From Pyrenophora tritici-repentis (lineage: Eukaryota; Ascomycota; Dothideomycetes; Pleosporales; Pleosporaceae), in NCBI RefSeq assembly GCF_003171515.1, contig NC_089390.1, positions 4,092,001 to 4,156,000 of the forward strand: a stretch of DNA of 64,000 bases, in the 5' to 3' direction. Below, piece after piece: positions 1 to 10,275 of this stretch. Under the pieces are notes generated by a model. It saw only the letters and a program-made list of their open reading frames with translations, was not told the DNA's origin and ran no database searches. The position numbers and the translations under genes are program-made. Position 1 is the first letter of the stretch. Each line of letters begins with the position of its first letter.

Positions 1-1064
1 TAGCTCGTGGTCTTGCCCCGTCTAACTTTACCCTCCGTCTGCTCGAATTCGAAGAGGATGCAGATTTTCGGAAGATGATTCTTGCCTTGGCCGCCAATAA
101 CACGATCCGGCAACTCGACATCTCACGAGCCTCGTTGCCTTGTGACGCATCCGAAGAGACATGCCAGGCCATGGAGAAGATGTTCGCTGACAACACAAGC
201 CTCGAATGGCTTGACATCTCTGGGGAAGACTCCCGTTTGGAGACGACCAAGCTTGGCGTTGGTATCAACCGTGCGTTACGCGGTCTTCAACGTAACAAAA
301 CCTTGCGCGCTCTATACATTAGGTGTAAGGTTCTATGACTCATGTACTTGACACAAGACTAACAATTGCTAGCTCAAAAACTTGGCGTACAAGGTGCGAG
401 CACCCTCGCAGACGTCCTCAAGGTCAATACAACACTTCAATACTTGTACTGCGAGGACAATGGCATCGCGTTGAATGGCTTTACTGATCTCGTCAACGCG
501 CTGCACCGGAACACTACTCTTCTATATCTTCCCACAATGCAAGAATCACGCCAAATGGCGCTGAAGCAGACAGAAGATCAGGTCAAGTCAATGCGGGACG
601 ATGTCACCCCACATACCTCATCCAAGTCTTCATCGGTTAGAAGCCGCATCGCAAGCAAAGTGAGTAGCAAGTCAGCAAAAGAGCCTAGTTATCCAATGGG
701 CCTCTCGGACCAGGACATCAAGGCCGCACTCGGTCTCGTAGATGAGAGCTGGGGCAGACAAGAGTATCGTCTACAACAGTATCTTCAACGCAATCACAAC
801 ATCGCAAACGGAATACCCACAACCATGGATGTTGATGAGGAAGAATTCGAGAGGCCAGACACAGCAAATAGTCTGGGTAAAATTCTCGAAAGAGTCAAAA
901 TGGAGAGCACTCCAACAGCTGAAAAAGACATACAACTGGGCGGTTTCGCACCACAACTAGGTCCACTGGGAACAGAGGTCGATTACGATGTCACGACTCT
1001 CGAAAAGGAGCTCGAGATGTCCTTTGGCGGCACGAACCGACGCTCCTTCCCCTTCTCAACTTGA
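1..1064 (+). CDS. Leucine-rich repeat protein, 3' part (5' end outside window)
   Basis: Exons 1-324 and 373-1064. The 48-bp intron 325-372 has a GTAAGG donor and a CTAG acceptor. The reading frame is open from base 3, so the gene starts upstream or at an exon border near base 3. About 337 residues are visible. The first half has ribonuclease-inhibitor-like repeats, with recurring units such as NNTIRQLDIS, NTSLEWLDIS, NKTLRALYIR, NTTLQYLYC and NTTLLYLP spaced about 28-40 residues apart. These repeats normally form a protein-binding surface. The second half is a charged, Ser/Lys-rich, probably disordered tail without a domain I recognise. The substrate or partner is unknown. It ends at the TGA-type stop closing at 1064. 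Splicing keeps the repeat frame, which supports a real gene. Confidence 0.75.
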
Positions 1065-1733
1065 CCGTACCAGCACAACGAACAGCCTCACGCCGTTTCG
1101 TCAGCCATCTACCTTCTATCGCATTCCCGTCGCGCGACGGCTTTTTGTACATATCGAAAATTTTCCCTTCTTGCATAACACCTCTGCAACTTCAGCAACA
1201 GAGGTCTCTCTTGGCGTTTTTTATACTTTTCATCTTCCCTCTCAGTATCGTGGGACAGTAATCATTGGTTCCGGGAGCAACGCACATGCAGGGGCGTTTG
1301 TATCTGTGAATCTTCTTTCTTTCGAGTACATGCATGAATTCGGACCTGGCATTGGAACCTGGATCTTTATAATCTTTAAAATGATACCAACATAGATTGA
1401 AGCGGACAAATTGAGCTTCACAGCTTTTCGAATTGTATGCCCAATACTATGTGTGCACATGTAGCGCCTATACTTGATGTCCGACAGTTCCCCAAATGTT
1501 GCGCCTTCCTGTCTTTAGATGTTGCATGGATTGTATCAGCGGGCTGGGTGAGATGGGGCATGTCTGCACCCACCCCCACCAAACAAGCTCATGTCCGTGC
1601 GTTTTGGCCGGCACCGAAAATGTACGCACGTTGGCATGACCTCATCAATCCGGCCGAGCTCGGAAAGTTCAATGTTCATCTATCTTTTTGTACCGCAGAT
1701 ACATCGAACTTCAATGGTACTGCGATTGAAGAC
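1065..1733. other. Intergenic spacer, LRR gene to Rcf3-like gene
   Basis: Contains the presumed 3' UTR of the LRR gene and the promoter of the next gene. Overlapping short ORFs lack coding character. A pyrimidine-rich stretch ending in CAG near 1698 could be an acceptor for an upstream non-coding exon of the Rcf3-like gene. Confidence 0.5.
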
Positions 1734-2418
1734 ATGGTGAGACAACACGGTAGTCTGGAAAAGGACGAGGAGACAAACCAGGCAGCTTGGGAGGCGGCAA
1801 GGGGTGCGCTGATAGGTGGGACTAAGGTATGTTGCACGCGCGTGTTTTTTTGGAGTATGTGAATCTACATATGGGTAGTTTCGGGGTCAGGGGAAGACTC
1901 TTTGGATTGTTGTAAAGCGGGTGGTGTACATGGAAAGCACTCACGTGCTGTATTCGCGTTTTTAAAGTCTCGACTAGAGTCGCAATCACGAAGCAAAAGA
2001 AAGAGAACAGCAAGAACTTCAAAACATCCCAAGAACTCGTAACTAACTACAGCAAAACCAGTGGGGTGCCTTCTTCGCCGTAGCAGGCGGTGTCGCATAC
2101 GCCTTCTCCCCTCTCTACCGGGGTCTCACAATCCAATTCCGAACGTAAGGCAACCCCCCTCTATCTATTCATACCCACGATGTGTGCCCGATCACTCAAC
2201 CACCCAACAGATACATTCAGATGTCGGGCATGATTCTCGGGGGCATGCTTGAAGCAGACAAGCGCATGATAAACTACCAACACCGCGTCAGACACCACAA
2301 GCGACTGGCAAGAGACATGGAGATTTGGAGACGATACGAGGATTCGTATGAGGAGAGAGGGACGCCGGGAGTGGGTGCTGAGAGTGAAGTTCATGGGCCC
2401 GGGGGAAAGGGGGAGTAG
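1734..2418 (+). CDS. RCF3: Rcf3-like mitochondrial inner-membrane protein
   Basis: Exons 1734-1826, 2062-2144 and 2211-2418 join in frame to about 128 residues. Introns are 1827-2061 (235 bp, GTATGT donor) and 2145-2210 (GTAAGG donor, CAG acceptor). The product has an N-terminal polar helix, then a glycine-rich hydrophobic segment beginning GALIGG. A second hydrophobic segment contains SPLYRGLTIQFR and then MSGMILGGMLEADKRM. The tail is basic and helical. This order, including YR..T.Q.R and the ADK motif followed by a charged helix, matches my recollection of yeast Rcf3, the homologue of the Rcf2 N-terminus. Those HIG1-related proteins modulate cytochrome bc1-oxidase supercomplexes. The length also fits (yeast about 120 residues). 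The first ATG with good context is 1734; upstream in-frame codons exist, so the start is uncertain. Confidence 0.6.
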
Positions 2419-3355
2419 GCGTAGTTGGTGTCTATACTTTTATGGAAATTTTCTTGAGTTGCCGTAGCTTACGAGTCCTGATTTCGCGGTGCAGGTTGTA
2501 GAGGAGTAGGCGAAGAAGACGAAGGTAGGGACGTTGAGGTGGGTGGGAGATGCTCCTCTGTTGAGTATCAGTGAGTGTATTGTAAAAATATTGAGGGTGG
2601 AAGAATGATATTTATACCGTTATTTCTGTGTATTGCATCCATCGTGCGTTCGAATTCTTTGAGGTCACTGGATATCTTTTGGAAGTCGACAAGTAGCAAT
2701 CTTTCTCGATCGTAACGCTGCTGCCCATAAACGAGGACACTCAAGAAGATTATACTGCGGGCCAGTGATAAGTCGAATGACCTCATTTTTTCCAAGTAAA
2801 TGTGAAGGTAAGGGGTTTGAATAGATGTTGCAAGTACACTTGGGTTGTATGAGGAATTATCCATCTTAACGTGTGGGTAATCAAAGTAGAAGTGGTGAAT
2901 ATAAGGGTATAGAGGTACTACCCTAGGCAACCGTACCAGTCAAGGTTAGTATTGTGTTAGAAGTTTGGGATTTGGTAGCTGGTAGCGACATCATAGAGAT
3001 TTTGGTCCCGATGGTAAAGTATCCGGCACTTAATGGCACTGCACACACTGCTGTAATATCATTGTGGTTGCGCTGAACCATGATTCATATATAGTTTGAA
3101 TGTAACATTGAAGATTTGCATTTGGAATGAGATGAAATAGTACAAGGGGACATTTGCCCACGGTTGTGTCGAGTTATAAAAGTGATGGCGCAAAGGCTAA
3201 CACCAATCCCTGTCGCTCGGCTACGGTACCTTCAAAAGCCACCTTGCGAATTCCACGCCGCTTCTTTTCTGTTCTTTAGGCAGCTCCCCGGCTGTTCCTC
3301 GCCCGCCACATCTCACCATCACTTTCGTTCACAGTTGCTACAGCTTTGCGACACG
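2419..3355. other. Intergenic spacer before the Derlin gene
   Basis: About 0.9 kb of AT-leaning sequence. A 120-codon minus-strand ORF (2568-2930) has no recognisable motif or splice context. I see no RNA gene or repeat. Confidence 0.5.
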
Positions 3356-4626
3356 ATGGATGTTTTCTGGACGCTCCCGCCGGTCTCTAGGTAAGCTTTT
3401 CTCTCTTGTTTCTACAGCTTTGGCTACTTTGCAACTCACATTTATTGCGCAAACAACGCGTCGGAGTATTTGCTGACACATTTCTCGCAGAACCATAACA
3501 GCTCTAGCTGTCGCCTTGTCGGCTGCGGGCTATGGAGGCATCACCAGCCTCTACCACTACATCTTTGCGAGCGACTATGTTTTCACCACGAGGATGTTCC
3601 CCCAGCTCTGGCGCATCTTCACTGCGTTTCTAATTACGAAACCAAAGTTCGCTATCCTGCTTGATCCATACTTGCTCTACCAGTACGGCAGCTCCATCGA
3701 GCGCGAGTCGAGCCGCTTCTCGCAGCCTGGCGACTTCTTCGTGTACACCCTGTTCGTTGGCAGCGTAATAGCTGTAAGTACTCACTTGCAACATACCATA
3801 GAAGAAGAAAAAAAGACGCACATCGTATCGACACAACTGTCTACGACGCGACGACTACGGTCAAACACCACCTCATACATCTGCCCGCCCAGCCTACAAA
3901 CCTAGCTGAAGCGGTTCCTAAAATCGAGGGAGATCACCCTTGCACATCATGCAGTTCCGTCATTCGCAAAATACAAAAGGGGCTTGTGTGGTGTGTAGGC
4001 ATGGTGGGATTGTCACTTGAGAAAGCTTTGCGAATGTTCTCCATTTCGCTAGGCGGTGTTGGCTCCCTACATACGTTCACCATTTGTTCACAATTGCTTC
4101 TTTGCTTGATGTCAATGTATCGTGGAATGGACCTGTGCTAACAGTCCGTATAAAGGCAACAGCTGGAGGCATTCTAAACGCATACACGTTCCTCCCCGCC
4201 CTCTCCCTCGCATACGCGTACACGTTCGCCCAGGACAACCCCACACGCTCTGTATCCTTCTTCATCGTCACATTTGAGTCCAAATACCTGCCCTTCGCCA
4301 TGCTCTTCATGACGTTTGTTATCGATGGTCCGGAGGCAGCTGCTACACAACTTACCGGTCTTGTCGCCGCGCATTTGTACGACTTCTTGACCAGGATCTG
4401 GCCTACCTTTGGCGGCGGAACAAACTACATTCGTACACCAGACATGGTCAAGCGTTGGTTTGCTGCCAGGCCAGGAAGCGTACAGAGTAGAGGGTTCGGC
4501 CACGTTGTTGAGGGGCGTGGAAGAGCGGCTGGTGCGCCTGGAAGTAACATGCCGAGTACGGGCAGGACCACGGGCGCAAGCACGACTTGGGGTGGAATGG
4601 GACCTGGTCGTCGGCTTGGAGATTAG
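3356..4626 (+). CDS. DER1: Derlin (DER1 family) ERAD membrane protein
   Basis: Exons 3356-3390, 3491-3773 and 4156-4626 give 262 residues. Derlins are ER multispanning proteins related to rhomboid proteases. They lack the catalytic residues and help move misfolded proteins out of the ER for degradation. Family features in order: short N-terminus MDVFWTLPPVSR; a first membrane helix; FPQLWRIFTAFL; LLDPYLLYQYG, the usual Derlin position for an amphipathic loop; GDFFVYTLFVGSV; AYTFAQDNP; and AAHLYDFLTRIWPTFGGG. The tail is Gly/Arg-rich. Intron 1 (3391-3490) is ordinary. Intron 2 (3774-4155) is long at 382 bp and must end at an AAAG acceptor to restore the frame, 15-20 nt after a GCTAAC branch site. 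Confidence in the family is high, in the last splice site moderate. Confidence 0.88.
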
Positions 4627-4952
4627 ACGCTACCTGGCTGAAAATGTTGGGTCGATGTCTTAGTCATAATGAGTTAGAATCTGGAACGGACAAGTGAGAT
4701 TCTTTGCGTAATATCAAATGATACATGTGAATAGGATACATTTTGCATATGCTAGAGTATGTCGTTTCCTTCATGGCGTAACCATTTGCACAATCACAGT
4801 TTCCGATTACCCATTTGCCAGGTCGACATTGACCGACGTCGAACAGTCTGCATGATTGATTTCTACGAGTTCAAGACAATACACACGAAAAGCAAATGGG
4901 AATGAGCATCTCGCAGACATTAAGAGTCAATTTGTTTTCATTACTATGAGCT
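4627..4952. other. Convergent 3' spacer
   Basis: Lies between the Derlin stop and the end of the minus-strand LDAF1-like gene. AT-leaning, consistent with two facing 3' UTRs. No other feature seen. Confidence 0.5.
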
Positions 4953-5893
4953 TTAGGATACCCAAAAAGAGCTAGGAGGTTGTATAAAGTTGTGTGCCTC
5001 AGGACCGCCGCTAGGATACCGGAGCCTCCTGTATGAGTAGTCAGTAAATGTATCGAAAGACCACGAATATATACTGACCGCCTTCAAGACCTCGAACACG
5101 TTGTCTGTCTCCAAGACCATTGGCTCACTCTTGACTCCGTCCCACTTTGTCCCCCACTCAATCGCACCATGCGTCTGATTTACTCCGTTGACAGGCCCGC
5201 CGTCTCCATTGTGTTTTGCAACACGAGACTGGATGTCCCCAGTACCTGCAGTGCCCCCTTGTAAAGATGATCCGTGATCCACCTTGCCTCTGTTGCCGCT
5301 GCCTTGCGCAGATGCTTCATCGCCGAGCCAATATGCCGATCTACCGCCAGTCAGTGACTGTAGAGTATCGCCAACACGTGTGCCAGGCTTAGCTGGCGCC
5401 TCACCCTCATTGAGTCTGCGTAGGACGACGTAGCCTACGAGTCCCCAGATGAAGATGAAGGCTGCCGAGCAACTGGCCAGGATGATGGTCGGGACGACGA
5501 AGATGAGCGAGAAGCCGACGACCAGGAAGGTAGTGGCGCAGGAGACGAGGAGGCCAAGAAACAGGCAGGTTGTCAAGGAGACGAGCAGCGTGGCGATTGC
5601 AAAGGCGACGAAGAGGACAAGTGGGAGGCCGACCAGTACGGCCTGGGTTGTGAGAAAGGCCTAAGTGATAGTTTAGTAGTGCGGTGTTGATGGACTTGCG
5701 GGGTACTGACGGCTGTCTTCGGGTTCTTCTGAGCGTAAACACGGCCTTTCTCCATCATCTGTTCACGCTGCTTGGGCGGAAAGACTCGGTTGGTAGTGTC
5801 TTCGAGTTGATTTCCAACGTTCTTGCTATGATGGTGGATATGATGGCCGGCATTGTGAATCATTTCTCCAGTGGTCTGGAGAACGGTAGCCAT
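4953..5893 (-). CDS. Promethin/LDAF1-like (LDO-type) lipid-droplet membrane protein
   Basis: Exon 1 is 5711-5893 and starts MATVLQTTGEM, with a His-rich amphipathic segment. Intron 5661-5710 has a GTCAGT donor and TTAG acceptor. Exon 2 begins at 5660 with AFLTTQAVLVGLPL and codes for four closely packed hydrophobic segments (about residues 62-145). A polar Gly/Asn-rich tail follows. A compact hydrophobic hairpin cluster after an amphipathic N-terminus is typical of promethin/LDAF1 and yeast LDO proteins, which sit at seipin-marked lipid-droplet assembly sites. The assignment is from architecture, not a signature residue. The 3' end is ambiguous. Read straight through, the frame stops at 4953 (296 residues). 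An intron-like element at 5029-5078 (GTCAGT, CTGAC, ACAG) would give a 260-residue form ending near 5011. Confidence 0.6.
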
Positions 5894-6401
5894 ACTGAAT
5901 GTGTGAGAGCAAATGCAGTTTGGGGAAAAGTACTTGTCAGTAGGCGATCAATGGATGGTATGGTATGAGATGGTGGAGGAAGGATGCTTCTGTTGCAATC
6001 TATGTTTCTCATGACGCTCTGGCGCTTGGACTCAATTGCAGCTTGACAAAGCAAGCAACACCGATGTACTCCGCGGTTGGTCGCACTTGCCGTACGAAGT
6101 GTACCTGGGTGACATGAGGTAGTTGCCACCCTAGTATACAGAAGCTACTATAGGCGCCAGACACCCCTATAAGGAATTGGAATGGCCTGGTCTACCTTCA
6201 CCGTCGTATCAAACATCCATATCATCTAGGTGCGGGCAGAAACGCGTCTGTCGCGCATACGTCATGAACGCCCAGCTAACGACAACACCCCTGTCGCTCG
6301 ACTAGCGTTCACAGCTCACCGCCCTAGTTCTGCCAATTCGCGATTGAACTTTTTGAGAATTGTCGCAAAACATGCTCCCATATCGCACCCACTCAGCCAA
6401 C
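5894..6401. promoter_or_regulatory. Bidirectional promoter region, LDAF1-like / RPA49
   Basis: A 508-bp head-to-head gap that must hold both promoters. No clear TATA box. ORFs read through it are short and without domain character. Confidence 0.5.
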
Positions 6402-7881
6402 ATGAGTGAAAAGAAACGAAAGAGAGGCGAGAAGAATGGAGAGCGGCCGAAGAAGAAGGCGACGAGTGCGACAGAGGGAAAATTCCTGGTCGAGCTGGTA
6501 GAGAACAACGAAGATCTGGGTCCGTTGCTAGGTATGTGACAGAACGTCGCAAATGCCTCACTATCATTCCAGCTAACGCATATATACAAGCTGTTACACC
6601 TGGTGTCAAACTTCCGTCCAACATATCCTTCAAGCCATACAAGCGTACCAAGGTCGAACCCTCAGGCACAACCACCGAGCTGCTGCTCCACTCATCTGAT
6701 CACCCTAGACTCGACTATACCGCACAAGAGGAGAAGGATGGAAGCTCAGAGAGTTACCTCCAAGACTACATTGGCATCTTCGACCCAGCGACCAAAAAGT
6801 TGCAAATTGTCCCTGTAAAGAGAGTCGTGGTACGAGCCACACTGCGCAGCGAGATAGCTGAGATGCAGGAGGAGCAAGCACGCTTGGATACGCAGACGAG
6901 CACCATCGCAGAGAAGAGGGCAGCGCTCGCAGCAGAGTTTGGATCGAAAAAGTCAAGGAAAGCGTTGGAAGATCGTACCTTGAATGCCATTAAGAGCGGG
7001 CCTGGCGCCGAAGCCGTTGCTGCGAACATACTGAACCAAATGGCATCTGCAACCGAAGGCATGCCGACCAGAGATGAACTTACAGAAGCTATCAACAGCG
7101 CGAAACCTCGACCAACACCCAACCTTGCGGCTGAGTATCCCGGTGACGTTTATCCCATCGACACCGTGGTTGGAAGCGAGCTCATGACCATATTGGAAGT
7201 GAAGGACTGGGTAGAAGCATCAGATGCCAAGCAAGCTATCAACGTGACTAGCAAGTATGTTGCGAAGCGGATCGTCAAGTTTGCCAAGAACAAGCAGATA
7301 CAGAAGCTAAAGGTCCTACGCTTCATACTGCTCTGCATCAACTTTAATGCTGCCTTGTTTGGAGGAGGTGGTTCCCGACCGAAGAAAATACCAGTCAAGG
7401 GTAAGCTAGAGAAAGCAATGGGCGAAGATACTTCTGCGGGTTGCATCATGGCCATCCGACGCAAGTTTGCTCCGGAGGGGTAAGTTGTTCAGTTTTCGGG
7501 TCCTGAACAACCGTTGCTAATCTTCCAAGTAGTGGTGAGATGCCTCGATGGAACGTTGACTACCTCATGACACACATTGCCGCCGCAGCGCTCATCGTCG
7601 ACGACTTCGCGGTCGATGTCAACGACCTGCGAGACGATCTCAAGCTTGAAAACAAAGAGTAGGTCGTCTGTAAAATAGTATCCGCAATCCAGCTAATAGT
7701 GTTTAGGATCAAGCAGTACTTCATGGAACTGGGCTGCAAGGTCTCGGCGCCCACACAGGCCGATCTCGCCAACCTCAAGGTTGCAAACGCCGCGAAAGCG
7801 AACCACCATATCGCAAAGCTGCAATTACCGCTGTCATTCCCCAAGGTAGGCGGTCCGCGAGCAAAAAAGAGAAGCGGTTAG
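6402..7881 (+). CDS. RPA49: RNA polymerase I subunit A49
   Basis: Exons 6402-6531, 6591-7479, 7533-7658 and 7707-7881 give 439 residues. All three introns are 48-59 bp with clean GT-AG borders. A49 pairs with A34.5 on RNA polymerase I, supporting initiation and elongation of rRNA transcription in the nucleolus. The N-terminus is a basic nuclear-type segment (MSEKKRKRGEK). The dimerisation-module signature SYLQDYIGIFDPATKK follows, then VVVRATLRSEI. The second half contains the winged-helix-like region with VGSELMTIL and ILLCINFNAALFG, and ends in a basic tail. An in-frame ATG at 6372 would add ten residues; 6402 is preferred because it starts the conserved basic segment. It shares a divergent promoter with the LDAF1-like gene. 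Confidence 0.87.
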
Positions 7882-8413
7882 ACATCATCTTCCATGGGCG
7901 TTCTGGGCGTGCCTCTACGGATGGCGTTTACATTTCTTACGCTTGCAAGCATGCTTTGAGCATACGCCTAACCATGTCACGTCTGCATAATACTTTGGAA
8001 AAGTAGCATGACAAAGGATCATGTGCATTTCATCATTACTATATTGCGGGTAGTTCTAGAAGCGGCGAAAAAGCACTGTCTATAGAGTTCAAAATGACAC
8101 CTTCACATCGCCATAGCACCACCCTCTAACAAATCAAAGCTGAGCACAACCCACAAAAATAACCCCCGCCATCTTAGACTTGCAAGGCTACTGACTAGCT
8201 ACATCACAGCTTCCAAAGTGTCCCGATCCGACATCCTCACGCCGCTTCTCTCCCTCATCATGACATCATCATCACTTCCGCCGTTGCGCCTTGTGACGTA
8301 CTCTAACTTTTGTCAGAAGGCTATATAAACCACACAGCTATCTAACTTGAACTACTTGAATACATCCTTGGCAACCCTACCACTTCACCTCAGTCTAATA
8401 ACAAGATAATTAA
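7882..8413. other. Intergenic spacer and promoter of the small hydrophilic protein gene
   Basis: The right half, below about 8200, is pyrimidine- and CATCA-rich and leads into a TATA box. The left half is the RPA49 3' flank. No other gene seen. Confidence 0.5.
8322..8328 (+). promoter_or_regulatory. TATA box
   Basis: TATATAA about 86 bp upstream of the ATG at 8414, followed by a CA/CT-rich leader. A clear TATA box suggests a regulated, possibly stress-induced, promoter. Confidence 0.6.
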
Positions 8414-8854
8414 ATGCCCAAATCCACCGGCCCCCTCCTCGAACAACTCGGCATCGGCACAGCAAACCAATCCACCCCAAACAACAGCACACAGCTCGGC
8501 AACATGACCGACAACACAACTGCAGCTGCCGACAAGATCGGCGCAAACAAGGACACCAATGCCATTCCAAAGGAGAATCCCAGTGTTATCTCTTCGGAGG
8601 GCGCAATTGGTAAACAATGTATGTTTATACCGTTTCAAGCCCATAGTAGTCTGTGAGATATACTAATAGATACTTTTCTTTCCAATACAGTTAACCCAAA
8701 CGGCACTATCGGCCAGATTGGCGAGAAGATTGGTGGTCCGTTGAGCAAGGACGGGATTGTTGGGAGTCAGTTTGATGCGAGTAAGAATGGGATTGCAGGA
8801 CATGTTGAGAGGGCTGTTGATGGGCCGAGGAATCCGGCTGGGTCTAGTAAGTAG
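8414..8854 (+). CDS. Small hydrophilic Gly/Asn-rich protein (hydrophilin/LEA-like)
   Basis: Exons 8414-8618 and 8691-8854 (intron 8619-8690, GTATGT donor, ACAG acceptor) give 122 residues. The protein has no signal peptide and no membrane segment. It is rich in Gly, Asn, Lys, Ser and Thr and lacks cysteine. It contains an imperfect internal repeat built on GAIGKQFN, GTIGQIGEKIGG and GIVGSQFDASKNGIAG. This composition resembles fungal hydrophilins and other small stress proteins, but no named family is certain. The TATA-containing promoter fits inducible expression. Function is unknown; a protective role under desiccation or stress is inference. Confidence 0.65.
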
Positions 8855-9755
8855 GTGATGGGAGAGAGTGTGGATGGGAATTTGTATTATAGCCGAGAAG
8901 TATTGTGTTTATTCATATATAATGCGAACGGCTCGGTGATAGTATATTTGGATGTGAATGTATGATGGAATGGTGGGAATGGATTGGTACTCAGCAAGTT
9001 TCTCTGTCTGCTGATTATACTAAAAAGATCAAAACCTAAGGTATTGTTGAGAATATCTGGGTTCAGTCCAGGGTAGAAGGTGCTTGAGAGTCACATGATA
9101 TGCTAGTGTGGCAGGCACTGCCCGGTGGGCAATAGCACCCACCACAACAGTACAAGTCTGGAACACTGGACTATACGATAGTCAATACAATACGTTGCAG
9201 CCACCCCGCCGTGTCCCTCTCACTCGGTTATCCACAGTAGTCATACTACTAGAGGGACCTTGTTCCAATAGGTATTTTGTTAGTATCATTTTTCCATCTT
9301 GTTAATCGAGATCTTCTACATAGAGAAAGAAGCCGAGTTAGACATTAGTAAACGTTAGCAGCTGAAAGATAATAAGCGTAAGGATATTTGTATCTAACTA
9401 TTCCAAGGTCCAGAAGCTGTTCCATCAAACACGAAGTAATGCAAAAGGGCCATAGGGCAATGCTTCTCCCATTCTCTGCCTACCACCTAGTCATTGCCTG
9501 GAGATCAAACACTTATTTTTCCCAGACAGCACTTCTCTAAAACCATCCTTACAACGCGTAAACCCTCAGGATAGCGTTCCCATCTCCAACAGAGATGTGA
9601 AACTTAGGACACGGTGCCAGTGCCTTATTAGTGATAATCACAATCTGATTCCTTACTAATTTAACCAACTGGCAAATCCTAACATCGCACGAGCACAGTA
9701 GGATAAACTCCATTTGCAAAACAGTCGCTAGGTTAGTGCATGATAGTGTCATAAT
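8855..9755. other. Gene-free decayed stretch
   Basis: Only short ORFs, with frequent stops in all frames. 9300-9420 has a lysine-rich reading broken by stops, which may be transposase debris, but I cannot name it. No terminal repeats found. Confidence 0.4.
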
Positions 9756-9759
9756 TGTA

Positions 9760-10275
9760 AGTAAGACTTAAAGCCTACAAGCCAAAGCAGTCTCACAAAT
9801 TCCGCGCCGTCAGAATCGTACATCTTAGCGAGATCATGGCTAGTACACAATATGTTTGCTGTCAAAGCCCTCATTTTGAGCTCCCACCAGAGCTGGCCAA
9901 TAGCTAACCACATTCTCAATGGTGTAGGTGTAGACAACATGGGTGGCCCTATCTAAACGTTGATGCTTATGGTGCATGTCATAGACATGTCCAGATTCGT
10001 GTGCGGTTGCAAAGAGTTTGTTATCCTGGTTCTAGCCAATCGTGATGAGATGGCGGCCTCGCTGCGAAGAGGGTCTAAAATAGCCCAGTGAGGTGAATAC
10101 GTTGGCGAAATTCCGAGACTTGGTGATGACCGGAGGCGGTGACGATTAATAGGACAGGGCTGCTTCCCCAATTACTCGATATCATGTCGGCCATGCGGCA
10201 ACTATTTCGTTATCTTGAGTAGCGACGAATGGGTCCTGGTAACAGAGTTTGATACGGACTATGCCATCTGGGTCT
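9760..10275 (-). pseudogene. Decayed secreted zinc metalloprotease (metzincin, M12A-like)
   Basis: Minus-strand translation shows fragments of a metzincin. From 10265 downward it reads like the segment opening the catalytic domain (DPDGIVRIKLCYQD). At 10001-9966 it reads HESGHVYDMHHK, close to the family zinc site HExxHxxGxxHE, followed by HQRLDR. The motif glycine is Asp (GAC) and the final Glu is Lys (AAG). A further segment reads TYTIENVVSYWPAL. The frame then ends at a TAG (9840-9842), and a fragment with HDLAKMYDSDGAEF continues in another frame. A TGA also interrupts the upstream part. Start, signal peptide and Met-turn were not found. Both zinc-site changes are G-to-A, as expected from repeat-induced point mutation or cytosine deamination. 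Not functional as it stands. Confidence 0.6.

Noticed and set aside
9300..9420. Transposase relic
   Set aside because: A lysine-rich reading is present but broken and too short to assign to any transposase family.
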